From Acanthornis magna (lineage: Eukaryota; Chordata; Aves; Passeriformes; Acanthizidae): a stretch of 64,000 nucleotides of DNA. The DNA lies in assembly GCA_036785705.1 (NCBI GenBank), contig JAWUZG010000056.1, positions 4,589,001-4,653,000 on the forward strand, given 5' to 3'. Below the pieces are notes generated by a model. The model did not search any database. It was given only the letters and a program-made list of their open reading frames with translations, and was not told the origin of the DNA. This document shows positions 1-18,901 of the stretch, one piece after another; positions within the stretch are counted from its first letter, which is position 1; each line of letters starts with the position of its first letter. Made by a program: the position numbers and the translations under genes.

Positions 1-6249
<6,249 letters not shown>

Positions 6250-6652
6250 CCCGGGAGAGCGGGCGCCGCGAGGGACGGACACGCCAGCAGCAGCGGCGGC
6301 TTCTCCCGCCGCCGAGCCCCGCCAGCCCCGAGCCGCGGATCCGGGCCGCCGGGAGCCGCCGGGAGCCGCTGGGAGCCGCCGGCGCCCCGGGCACCTCCGG
6401 CAGCTCGGCCCCTTCCTGCGCCCGCACCGGAGCTCGCCCTACGGCGCCGCCGGCCCGGGCGGAGCGGAGCGGAGGGATGCTGACGGCCCGCCTCCGCGCC
6501 CTGCCTCTCGCCTGATGGATTTCCCTCCCTTCCCTAATCCTCGAGCGTCTCCGGGCCGGAGGGGAGGGAGCGGAGCCGCTCGCAGGCTGCTGCGGCAGCC
6601 AGAGCGATGCGGTGCGCCTGTACGCGGGGGCCCCGGCATTATAGAGCCGAGA

Positions 6653-6661
6653 GCGGGGGCG
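6653..6661 (+). promoter_or_regulatory. Egr-1/Sp1-type GC box upstream of CHRNA7
   Basis: GCGGGGGCG is an exact match to a known Egr-1/zif268 target form and lies about 400 bp upstream of the CHRNA7 start codon. Egr-1 and Sp1 control of alpha-7 promoters has been reported in mammals. A single 9-mer in a CpG island can arise by chance, so this is only a candidate. Confidence 0.35.
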
Positions 6662-6758
6662 GCCCCCTCCCCTGCCGAGCAGCCGCGCCCGCTCGCACCG
6701 CTGCCCTCCCCGAGCCCACAGCGGCACCGCGGGGCGCCGGCCCGAGCCGCGGGGAGCC

Positions 6759-6986
6759 GCGGGGAGCCCCGGCTGCTGGGGCACGGCAGAGCAGGCGAGG
6801 GGAGCCGGCCCGAGCCGCGGGGAGCCCCGGCTGCTGGGGCACGGCAGAGCAGGCGAGGGGAGCCCCGGCTGCTGGGGCACGGCAGAGCAGGCGAGGGGAG
6901 CCCCGGCTGCTGGGGCACGGCACAGCAGGCGAGGGGAGCCCCGGCTGCTGGGGCACGGCAGAGCAGGCGAGGGGAGCCGGCCCGGC
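6759..6986. repeat. 38-bp GC-rich minisatellite in the CHRNA7 promoter
   Basis: The phrase CTGCTGGGGCACGGCAGAGC recurs at 6773, 6831, 6869, 6907 and 6945. The last four are exactly 38 bp apart. The first gap is 58 bp because of an extra 20-bp GGCCGGCCCGAGCCGCGG-like insert. Copies are near identical; one has CACAGC for CAGAGC. It lies about 0.5-0.75 kb upstream of the CHRNA7 ATG. Because 38 is not a multiple of 3, the repeat produces similar spurious peptides in all frames. Confidence 0.9.
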
Positions 6987-9900
6987 CGCCCCGGGGAGCA
7001 CGCCCTGGCCGCGCTGCCCCTAAAGCCAGAGGGCATCAGCGTCCCGCCCTGCGCTCCCCTGCGCTCCCCTGCCCTCCTCGGCACAGGTCATTCTCCTTCG
7101 CCATCCGCAGCGGCTGCTGCTGCTGTGGGAGGCGTGAATTAGCCCAAAGGGCAGCAGAGTGCCCCGAGCAGGATAAGCGCTGCCGGGGGCCAGGCGGGCA
7201 GCGGAAGGGGAAGGCAGCCACGGTAGGGACCAGGGCAGGGCTAGCCCGTGCTGGCCTCAGCCAGCAGCTTGACTTAGGTCACGTCTCGGGGAGATGGGCA
7301 AGGGCCACAATGATGTTGCACACGTGGCTATTAAATCCCCAGCAGACATGCAGGGCTGGGGGGTCAGGTGCTGGAAGTTGTGTCTAGATACGGGAAAAAA
7401 GCCACGGCCGAGGGGTATTGTGTTTAGTGCTTGACAAACGTGACGGTAAAATGGTGGCTGAGCTCCTGCCTGGTACAGGTATAATGCACCACAGTTGGAA
7501 AATAGGCCTGGAAAATTCAATGGATTTTGTTGATTGTCTGTTCCCATCTGCAACTCTAAGCACATTTTTTGAGACTCTGGGTGGGTTATTTCTTTCAGCC
7601 CAAATCCCAGCCCTTCAAATCCAGTTGTTACATTAAGTGAATGTCCTAGGCAGCTGCACTTAAAGAAGGATGGTATTGAAGAGTGTCCTCATTTGCAAGG
7701 GGTAACTAAATCCTTCTTTTTCAAATGACCATCAAACAGCAGTTTATTAGTCCATGTTAATTCTCAGATTTAAAAATCCAGGTTATCCCTTTTGGATTAA
7801 GCACTGACCTATTTTATGTAGCTACTATTTAAGTATTGTTAAATGTTGAGCACAAAAGCAGATGAATCTTGAGACAACCTGAGTAGTTCAGCACATTGGT
7901 GCATCATGTGTTCAGCTGTCACATACAGCAGGACTCAAACCTTCCCCCTTTTCAAATAAGCCAATATGCCAAACAATTTTACCAAGGGGTAGTCAAAACC
8001 AGCAAGTGGTAAACCTAACTCTCCAAAAGCTAAGTCATACCTGGTGGGTTTTTGGGTTTTGGTTGGTTATTTTTCCCATGAGATACTGACCTTTTTGGAC
8101 CAGCCGGCAGACACAGGAGCGAGTTGCTAGGGGAGCTCTCTGTTATTTGCAGAAAAAACAAGTGTTATTATTCATTTGTACTTCAGCCTTCCTGTGGCAG
8201 TACTCTTAATATCTGGATTTTTGCCTTGTCTCATTTTGGAAAGAAGACTCATTTTCTTTCCTCCTTCTCCTGTTATCCACTGCTGTTTTGGCACAGGTGC
8301 CCCAGATATTTTTGGGTGTTCAGTAAACAGCATGAATTGTTCAGGCAAGAAATCTGGAGAGGAAATCTACAGTTCATGTCTGACCTCTACTGTTGGCTCA
8401 TTTTTTTGCTCTACACAAAAAAATGAATTGCTTTGTTGACAACTGCCTCATCCCCAATGATGAATGCAGTGTCAGTACTGTGTGCTGCCCATGGTCTTCA
8501 GGGCTCTGTTACAGAGCTCAAAAGGCAAACCCTTCAGGGGATGGTGCTGAAACCACAAATTCCAGTAGTATAAGCAAGGAAATAAGAATTTGTAATGATT
8601 TCTTTGATAAATCTTTATTTATATTTTGTTTGTGGCAAATTGAATTTTATAGGCATTTCAGGAATTCTTGTCTTTGTATATTTTTTAATAGCAATCAGCA
8701 CCTCAACTCCTTGATTAAACTGTGTTCAATCGTATGCATTCCTACTAAAGGTTTTACCTTTCAAGTCAGAGATTCTGCTGTGAATGCACACAAATGGCAG
8801 GAAAAAGTCTCATCTGCTTTCTGTAGACATCCTGGCTAATAAAAGTTAATTTCACTAACGTTTATAGCTATTGTGTAGATACTAGCAAAGAAAGGTTCAA
8901 TAAACAGTATACTGAAGTCCTCTAAAAGCCTTTATTCATGGCACTGGTTATCTTTGTAGAATTTTATCTTTACAGCTTAAAAGCAAGCCACACAGTCTGT
9001 AGCCAGCAGAGGCTCTTTTCTTTACCTCCAGGGCCCACCAGAGACAAGACCCGCTCTTCTCTGAGCTTTCATTCTTCTTTCTGCTGTATGCTATCCAGCC
9101 AGGTGATTTGGAGGCAGCTGTTTCCCCTCCCTAGGCGATACCTTCCTAGACACAGTGATGAATGTGAGCTCGCTTTACAGTTGCAGGCTGCAGAAACAAT
9201 CGTGGGTCTCCCAGCACACCTTCCACACTTGGGTGTTTGCCAGAATATGAACAAGCCCTTAATGTCTGTTTGTTTCTCGGATACATGGGACATAATTAGG
9301 GACAGCCAATTGTGTGTCTGTTTGTGAATAACCAATTGCTCAAGGACACAACATTATGCACAGATGACATGTCATATATCAAGGTCAGGCATAAGGAAAT
9401 GTGTGTGGTAATAGTGTGCATCTAATACCAGTGTGCTGTCTATTGCTTCTTTGTCTGATAAAGAAGTAAATACATCCTTGTACAAAAGGCTTCTGCCAAG
9501 TACTATTTCAGGTCTATTTTGAGTCTTGAGTGAGGCACAGAGCTAGCAGAGAAACAGCTACAGGATTCTGAATTAATGTGTCTATAGAAGAGATCCTCAT
9601 TGTGACTGTAAGATGTCTGTTTATACCCAACGACTGTCTTCCTAGTTCAGTTTGCAAAGCTAATCTCATGCACGGGTCTGTTAAAAGAGCCAGGGACCGA
9701 AGAACATTCAGAATGACTCGTGCAGTCATTACAAGACGTTGCAGTTGCCCAGGGTTTATAACGTTCCAGAATTGCAAGGAATATCCTCTTTTTCTCTTTG
9801 AACAGATTTGCAGATGAACAAAATTGTGCATCTTCCTAATGTGACAGAAGATGATAAAATAGCCCTGAGATGAGGCTGATACTGAATAAGTGACCATCTT

Positions 9901-10138
9901 TTACTGTATCCATCTACAGTGACTGCAGCACTTTCTGATTTTAATCTAATTCTTGTGCAACTGCACTGACCTGGGGCTCCCATATCAGAAAATAATGTGC
10001 TTTTTCTCCTCTTTCCTTCTCTTTAGAGAAGAAGGTAGAACAGGCTAGGATTTTAAATGGTAGCTTATAGCATGTGTCAGATGCCCACATTTTTGGGGAT
10101 GTTATTCGAATTAAATGACCTCTTTATTTGTTAGCTGC

Positions 10139-10161
10139 TTTTTTTTTTTTTTTTTTTTTTT
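10139..10161. repeat. Poly-T tract (23 bases)
   Basis: Uninterrupted run of 23 T in intergenic DNA. I saw no target-site duplication or adjacent retrocopy. Confidence 0.9.
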
Positions 10162-12003
10162 AGGTAGTCGTAGTAATTGTATCTCATGTTATTGGTTATT
10201 CTCTGTTGTCTACTTTGCCCAATGAGTAGTCTCAGGGATTAAGAGCATATATGTGACAAGTTTGATTTTTTTCTGTGAAATGCCCTGAAACATTACATTG
10301 TTTCTTCCTTACAGGAGGTAGTAAGTAGTTTTGATGTTGAGTTTTCTATTGAAGGATGAATTAGTGATCTGAAATATGATTAAACTTTGTATTCTATACA
10401 CCCAAACTTGAACAGAGGTTGACAAAGGCAGTCTCTTCCCGAAATTCTTGGTTCCTACACCAGTATGTGATTTCCAGAAAATGATCCATTCCCCAAATGG
10501 TCTTTTGTTGGGAAGGATAAAGAAGAGTACAGACTATTCTCTTGTTTAAAAATAACAAAGCTGGTGCCCTCCTACTTTGTAAAAAGTAATTACAGATAGA
10601 GTGTTTCTGAATAGTGTTCAGATGTGAGGAATAAGGATTTGTCCAATTTGCCTAATGACTGCATAACTAATGAGTAAGACCTGTGGTCATTTCTATAATG
10701 CAAACATCTTTCAAAATTCATTCTTGTCTTTTATTACTGTTAGCATACACTCACATTAAAGTGTGAGCATATTAAACAACAGTGGCAGCACTGCTGTGTT
10801 AGTGTGAATGAAATACCTCAAATGCAGTAAGTACAGGGATTTCTCAGCATATCTACCCTACAGGTGTTTTTCTCTGTCCAAAGAAATATCACACGTTTTC
10901 ACTGACATCATGCTTAGCATGTTTGCACTTTGATTTCTATGTAAGGAATGATTGTTCCTCTCATTTCAGCCTCTGTCAGGTCCTTCTGATGCATCTTGTA
11001 ATTCCAGGGCTTGGCCTTCATTTCTCACTGACATACAATTCATATCACAGAGTCGCTTTGCCATCTTTTTGGATGAGTGTGAACAACAGAAAGTTGACAA
11101 AACTGCTTCTCTTCACCCTGGTTAATTTTAAACAACTACATAATTTAGGGTTCACGGAAGCTAATTAAAGTTGACAGGAAATCCGCAGTTTAGGCCTACA
11201 GCTTTAACAGATCCTCATCTATAAGCATATGAAGATCAACCTTATTTATCTTGTCCTAAAGCAACACACTAGAAATTTTTCTTTCCTGATAAAATTACCA
11301 TCTGCTGCAATTTAAATAACTAACATGAATACCACAAAAATGGTCACTTGGTCTATAAAGACCATTTCAATAAGGCCTTTGACCATGAAGCTAAGCTCAA
11401 ACCCTTTCAAAGACAGAATGTTGTAGCAAAACTGAGAGCAAATTCATTTTAACTTTGGACTTATAGTTGAGGCATGGGACAGTTCAGTCTTGCAAAGCCA
11501 AATTTCTACAGCCAAGACGTCTAAAAAGAAAAGTAGTCAGGGTGCCCTCATCTGCTAGAGAATACTGAATTTTGGCCTTTAGAGTACTAATGGTTAATTT
11601 TCAGTTAATCAAATACATACATTTTTAATATGGCTTTGGGGAGAAAGAATTTTTTACTTTTTTGTCTTGGGATGCATGGATTACAAATTTACAACTGCAT
11701 TTCTTACTTTGCATAAAACCAGCACTCCCTAATATTCCTTCCTAACTTCTCCTGGAAAGTCTCAGTATCACTACTAAGGACATCAGTGCAGTCCTTGTAT
11801 GATATATTTTAACCAATCGCTGGTGAAGGTGAAGTTAATGTTTTTCAAGCATGTGCAACGACAAACATCATGTATCGTCTTCTATTTTAAACAAGATCTT
11901 GTCCTTTTTCCGTAATTGCCCCTCTATACTGGCACAACACACTGAGAGCAGGAGCAGGGCTACGAAGGGCAAATGCCCCTGTGAGTCACTGGAGACCAGG
12001 GAG

Positions 12004-12070
12004 GGATTCAGAGAGGAATTCAGAGAAGAATCCAGAGAGGAATTTGGAGAGGAATGCAGAGAGGAATTCA
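12004..12070. repeat. 12-bp minisatellite (GAATTCAGAGAG-type)
   Basis: About five and a half diverged copies of a 12-bp purine-rich unit (GGATTCAGAGAG, GAATTCAGAGAA, GAATCCAGAGAG, GAATTTGGAGAG, GAATGCAGAGAG, GAATTCA). The period is a multiple of three, so one frame reads as an REEF-like repeat. There is no evidence that it is translated. Confidence 0.85.
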
Positions 12071-15000
12071 TTGCTCTCAGGACTGGAGAGTGGCAGCCAG
12101 TCATGGCTCAGTGAAAAATGCTGTTTGTCTCCAGCCAGCTGGTGACAGTCCTTCATGGAAACTGTTGCAAATAGGAGCATTCAGAGAATGGAAACAAAAA
12201 TGAATTATTCTTGTTGTCAGAACACAGCATATTTGGGGGCTGTAGTTCCTTTAGAGACAGGCAGATTTTCAAAATGAGATTCCTTCCTGGACTCAAAGGA
12301 ACTCTCAAAGCAGTTGCTAGATCGTTTCACTGATGAAGAGCTGTGGACCTCTGGAGGAGGAGCTAAAACCAGTTTAAATATAGGGTTTGATGGAAAATTC
12401 ACAACAATTCAAAACACTAGATGTGATCCATTTTATCTGGATCCCTTAGAGAAATACAGCCGTCATTGGTGTGGTTCCAGAGCCCTGAAGAAGATGGGCT
12501 GTGGTTTGCCATGCTCAGGAATGCAGGCTCCGTGTTTCTGCATGGGCAGCACAGCGTGGAGCAGCCCATGCTCTGACTGCCCAAACATGGCACATGTGAG
12601 CAGCAGAGAGCGCCTGCTGGCTCCTAGGCTTGCCGAAATGGCCAAGTGTGTGGGAGTAGTGGATCTGTCTTCCAGCTGGACTTGTGCTGTTACTGTTTGT
12701 GACAGAATCGGTGGGACTTCTCCCTGCTCATTCCTTGTGTCCAGGACCCGCCGGTCTCCTCGTTCCATCAGCTGCAAAGCTCAGGGAGCAGGGTGTTGTC
12801 AGGGGAGTGACACAGCACAGCTCAAGCCCCCAGTGCCCAGCACTGCCCTCACAGGAGCCTTGCTGAGCAGCCAGAGGCCGGGGCTGGTGCCCACAGTGGG
12901 GACAGTGCACTCGGCCCCGTGAATGCCTTGGAATCACAGATTTAATAGCATATAGGAATTGGAGCCCTTGGTCATTGCGATTCACCTGCTCAGCCCTGGA
13001 GAACCTGGCAGAGCAAAGGACCGAGTAACAGCTCCAGCACAGATGTGTGAGTAACCATTTCAGGAGCTGAGGGCGAGCAGTCACAACTGCCACATGCACA
13101 GAGGGAAGACTCTTCCACTAACAGACCTGCCTTTGACTTTGGTGATAGTTAGCTCTCAAAACAAAATGTCTCTCTTTTCCAATAACATCAAAAGGGTTTT
13201 TGTTAGTCATGAGTGAATGCAAATTGCTTTCAGGGTATTTTTCTTGAACTAGATTTAGAAGACCACAGATAGTTCATACATTTATTATGCACAATTGTTT
13301 TCTAAAACTTCTTTTTATTTTGACAGAGAGGATGAAAAAAAGGGATAATGGGGACAGAGAGACAGGAAGGAACTGTCTCTTTTTTTCAGTGCATTTAATT
13401 AAGTAGGAGAATTTTTCAAGCTTGGATAAGCTTTCAGGTATTTGCTTAAGCATTCATTTTGCAGGAGAAATTTTAGACCACTGATTCATTTAATGACTAA
13501 TTGGAAGTTTAAAAATATGATAAAAATAAAGTAAAAATCTGACTTAAAATTTGCCTGCCAATTAGACCAACATATTTGGAATGTCTTCTTATGTCCAGAG
13601 ATAATCTTTCTTCATGCAGTTCTAGGAGTGTCTTTTTCTGCAAGTCTTGCTAGTGCAGATATAAGAAGTGAAATCCTTAATTTTCGGACTCTATTGGTCT
13701 AGAGTCTGATCCATTTGCTATGCTCTGAGAGCATAAGAAAAATTATCATGGTTACCTGAGCCAGGCAAATAAAGAAAGAAGCTTAAAGCAGCTTTCTATT
13801 TTTGCATTTCAAGTTCATTTTTAACCAGAGATGTTTGGATACCCAGACGTTTTTTAATGAAACCAAGCTTTCAAAGATTTGTCTGTTTCTGCTCTATACG
13901 TAGAACATCTACTTACCTAAAACATTGTTCCCACTTTTGCTAATTTACATAATTAAACATGAATTTTTAATTGAAGTGATTACTCGTCTTAAATCTTCTG
14001 GGATGCCTAAATAAAAATGCCGTGGGTCTCTTTAATGGCTGTAATTCAAGGCCATCTTTTTATCATGGTCAAAATTGTTCTTCTGGATTCCCGCTTAATT
14101 ATGAAGATAATGCAATGTGGCAGGTCAGAGGCAACAATGACATTGCTAATGCCAGGCTGCAAGGATAGCCTGTAAATAGCTGAGATGGCTTGAATATTTT
14201 GAGTAATAATTTAATTTATCTGTTTGTTGATGGATTGTCTGCAGTAATGACTTTTTATACTGCAAACATTTCAATGTTTTCACAATGATGATCATTAGAT
14301 AGAAAACATTAGTAATAATTCCTTTTTTCGTAAAAGCACTGAAGTGATTTAGAGTCTATGTCATACTTTTTAAAGAGATTCTGATCGCCTGGGAACTTTA
14401 GTCCTAGGGGGACCCAATAAGTTTGAATGCCTGAAAGTGGGTTTTCTAAGCCGGTAGCTGCATTTTATTTGTAGCAATAAAATAAATAATAAATTGCCAA
14501 ACTGTATTTGAAAATTTTACCCTACCGTTGATGTTAATTTTAATTTTTAAAGTTCAAATATTGTGTAACAAATTCATTGAAACTGTCGATATTGATAGCT
14601 GTGAATGTGCCAGTTGAGAAATGCCCAGTTCAGCGCGTTGCAAGGACAGTTTCCCCAGCAGAACTCCCCTGGCAGAATGAGATCTGGGTGTGGGCAGGCA
14701 CAGGTGCTGCTGCCTGCTCGGGGCTCTGTGGTGACACCGGCCTGGCCCCTGCCCTGTCAGTGCCATCCTGGTGCTTCACTGCACAGCAGCTTGGCAGGCA
14801 CACGCTGCTCCTCGCTGCTGACCTGCTTTGGAGCTGAGGCACCCCAGGAGATCCTTCTGTTCCTCAGACAGCTCCTGAGCTGCTCTAGCTTTGCTCCCAC
14901 CCTTTTATCCTGCTCTACGGTTTGGGTTGTTGGTGTATTATACTGCCAGATTCAGCCCCGAGTTCCAGTTCCACTGCAGCATTCTCCTAGTTTTGAAGAG

Positions 15001-16163
15001 GAAGTGATAGGATATTTTTAGGAGGAGGAGAAAATAGCGTTGTTCTGTGAATGTGGATGTGCCCAGGGGATAAAGGGCAGGATGCTGATAAGTTTCCCAC
15101 CACAGGGAGACTGACTGGGTTTTAAGATTAAGGACAGGAACAGAAGAGAGAGAGATTCTCTCTTGAGATCATTGACTTTATTAGAGTGGTAGCTTTCTAT
15201 ATATATTTTGAATTTTTTCCACTTTTTGAGTTGAACTGGTATCTGCTTAGTCAATGTGGCTTACCTTTATTGAAAGGATGAATTGAATTTTGGATTAAAT
15301 CTTAGTATGATGTTTTCTTTGTTAGGAAAGTGAGTAATTGCAGAACTTCTGGTTTAGGGTTTTTTTCCACTTTTTTCTTTTAATCACATCTGGGGATTCA
15401 TGGAGCATCTTATTGTTGGTGTTAGCACACATTCAGGTTAATAATTTAGGAAATGTACTCCTGTAATTCATAAACCAGTGAGGATTATTGAGGTATTTCC
15501 AATGCATCCAATTTCTTTCACAGGGACTGCATAGACCATGAAAAAAATTAGAATCTCCTCATCAAACTGGTGGGGCTGAGACACAGAACAAGTTGGAAGA
15601 AGATGACGGCCAGGTAAGTTTTGAATTTTTCTCTTTGAACATCTTGCTAGAGCCACATGATTCTAGAGAGTCTTCCTTTAAGAAAATTCCATTAAATTGA
15701 AACAAAATAGGACTGAAATTAAGTTTAGTAAAATATTTAGCAGAGCTCTGCTTCTCAATCTCCTCTTCGTTACTTTAATGATCAGGAACTAATGAAAGGA
15801 ACCCAGATTCATTCCAAGCTGTGGTACTAACCTGTGAGTTCCCCAGTTTCATTAAGGTGCCTGGTAAATACATATGGAAAACTTGGAGTGGGCTCTGGGA
15901 AGAGCAGCACGTGGCTGGAGAGCCACCCAAGGCAGAGTGGTGAATACTGGGAATACATGCAGGACTTAAACACGTTCCTCTCTCTCAATTTGTACTAAAG
16001 GCATCCATGCCCTATCTGTCTGGAGTGCCTTACAGAAATTGATTCAAAATTCATTAGGAGAAAGGAGTATGATTGTTTCAATTGATGCTTATATTAGTGG
16101 GGGAATTGCATCTTAATTACAAGGCATGTTTGTGGGTATGGCATTAACTAGCACTAGTTAATG

Positions 16164-16350
16164 ATCATGGAATCATGGAATATCCTGAGCTGGAGGGACC
16201 CACAAGGATCGTCAAGTCCAGCTCCTGGCCCTGCACAGAACTACCCCAAGATTCCCCATGTGCCTGAGAGCATTGTCCAAATACTTCTGGAACTCTGGCA
16301 GGCTTGGGGATCCTGTTCCAGTGCCCAAGCCTCTGGGTGGATGATGACAT
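16164..16350 (-). mobile_element. CR1 LINE 3' fragment (antisense)
   Basis: Starts with ATGGAATCATGGAATATCCTGAGCTGGAGGGACC and continues with AAGTCCAGCTCCTGGCCCTG, the reverse complement of a CR1 3' end. It continues through a CR1-like region ending in GATCCTGTTCCAGTGCCCAA. It is 5'-truncated. Confidence 0.85.
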
Positions 16351-18864
16351 TGCAAAGGCAGTGTTATTTCTAACTGCAGATTATCCTATGTACAGTTAAT
16401 TTCCTGGCTTTCCTGGATGATTTCCATAAGGTTTAAGCATCTGGGACAGAAGCATTCCCCTTTCTGAATGCTTTTTGTAAGACAAACCAAAGAACCTGTT
16501 CTTTCAATAAGTGAAAAAAAAAAATCACTGTCTTTAAAAACATTCTTTTCCCCTGGGAGAAAGTTTTATTCATCACAAGTTGGTTTTATTTTTCTCCCCA
16601 TATAACGTGGTGTTATTTATAAAAGTTCTTGAAGTGAATCACATAATTCTGAACTTTGAAACTCTCTGCAAATAGCAATGAAACTTGCCTTAAGTGTAAA
16701 TGAGCAGCAATTTAAATATTAACTATCAGTTGATATTTCACATTGCTTCCCACATACTCATTTATAAAACAGTCAAGCTGCAAGCTTTGTATAAATAGCA
16801 TTTACTTACTGCCATGGTTTAATTGAAAGTTTGCTGTTTGAGGATAGCTAACGCTGGGAAGCGGGAACTGATAATGACTGTTACACTTGCTGGGTCATAG
16901 CTCTGCTCTGCAGTCTTGAGAGATGACTAAAATCAGTGATGTGCCATTCCTCTGACCTGAATTGTTATAATCCCTGTCTAATAGGGATATTGTAAAACTG
17001 GTAATTATTTTATCATACAAGAAAGTTATGTTGGTGTGCTTACACATAACTAGAGTGCAGCAAGAACATGTTTACAGAGTTCATCAGCTTCTGGGAATTT
17101 CAAACCATCAGGTTCTGCAGTGAGTGAATTAAAGATAGTGGATAACCAGACTGCATTAATGTATTAATTAAATTGCCTTGAGTAAAGGAAAAAAAAAAAT
17201 AGAAAGAAAGACCATTACTTGTCTGGAACACTATTTTGCAATATTTTTAAATCAGTACCAAACTGGGCCATTAATGTTTCTCGTACCTTTTTTTTTTTTT
17301 TTTTTAACCTCATGCACAGATAGGGATTTGAATGGTAATAGATTGTTACAAGAAACCTTAGTGTGAATACAACCTTTCTGGGACTGTGGGGTGTTGGCTA
17401 ATAGTATAATTGAAACCAGAGTTACAGACAGGTATCTGACGCAGCCCAGGTGACCCAAGTATTTAAAATACATTTTGTACCCATGTGTAAACTAAGTTCA
17501 TCATGCACAAAGTAGCAATTTTTTTAAAATACAAAAGAGAAGATGTATTTTAGATGCCACATATAAATACGTGTAGACATTTCAGTATTAATTACTATGT
17601 GCTTCTGTGAGCCAGAGTATATGTAATAGTGGGGGCTGTTAATCATTTGCAGTTAGTCACAGTCACACCACATGGCTGGACAGCCAGACCCTCTGCCCAT
17701 GTTCCTTCAGGCCTCCCTTGTTCTGCTGCCCTCTCGTGGAGCAAAAGACTCTCAAATGACCATTGCTGGACGCTTATTTATCCTTCTACTTCTGAATGAC
17801 AATTAAAATATCTTCTCAGTGAAAATCTCGCTGTTCTGTTCTTAATGCCATACCGTTCCATTGAGCTTCCCAGCCGCAAACGCAGATGATTATCTCGTAG
17901 TGCAGATGACTCCATTCCTGTCCCTGTCGTTTAAATCTTGCCTTCAATGCTCAGTTGTTCCCCTGTAGCTCTGTGAGGACTCCCTGGAGTCAATGGCAGG
18001 CAGGAGGAGCTTCACAGCCACCATTAAATGTGTGAGGTCCCCTGGTCTCTGCCTGGGCTTGGATCTTGTGTGTCCGACTGCTGTCTTATTTATGGAGTTT
18101 CTCCTACTTCAGTGTGCTTTACTGGGAACCAAGCTGTAGTAATGCAAGGGGAGGATGACTTTTTGCCTGATGTGGTGTTTGCCGTGTGGATCAGGCCCAT
18201 ATGTGCCAGGCAGTGCCAGCCTATTCCCATGAGATCACCAGGAGACTCACCCTTAACTGAATCTCTGCGCTTGCCCTGGTTAATGGATTTCTCTTAACAA
18301 GTGCTGTCCATAAGGCATAATCTTTTGACTTAGTGAAATCATTTGTATGACTTTCCCTGGGGCTTCCTACCTGCTGAAATCCTTTCCAGAGCTGTCAGCT
18401 CTTGCAGACATGCAGCTTGCCTGTCTGCCTTTGCCTGACAAGAATAGTGACATCAGGTGGCAGTGGAGCCTCAAGGACAGAATAATACTCAATTCCTTTG
18501 TCACTTTTTCCTCATTTTTTTTTTTAATTTAACATGGAGTGGAAGTTGCTACAGTCTAGGCAACCTGATAAATGTAAATAATCAATTTACCACAAGGTAG
18601 TTTACTGAAATAAAGGGCACAGAGCTATAGATAATGGGCCCAAACTAGCCCAAAATCGATTAGGAGATTCAGTATCCCACCACTGTGCTCTGTCTCATAA
18701 TGTCAGTATTGGATTTTCCTTATCTCCCCTCACTCTGGATAATGGAGATACATTGCTAAAATAATCATGGATAATATTATACTATTCTTTTTTTTTTTGT
18801 CTTGTTAGTCTTCAATGACTGGAAACCCAAAATGTTAAATCATGGTTAAATTTTGCTGTTAATG

Positions 18865-18901
18865 AACGATCTATTCCAAACTAAATGATTCTATGATTCT
18901 A
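18865..18901 (+). mobile_element. Short CR1 3'-terminal remnant
   Basis: TTCCAAACTAAATGATTCTATGATTCT matches the end of avian CR1 elements, which finish in ATTCTATGATTCT-like repeats. Only about 35 bp are recognisable; the upstream part is too diverged to assign. Confidence 0.6.

Noticed and set aside
12314..12922. 202-codon plus-strand frame (MLDRFTDEELW...)
   Set aside because: No recognised family, no splice context, and competing minus-strand frames over the same bases. Kept as intergenic.
12925..13060. AATCACAGATTT... as an antisense CR1 3' end
   Set aside because: Only the first dozen bases resemble CR1; the following sequence does not match the GGACCT...CCAACCTCCTGC pattern.
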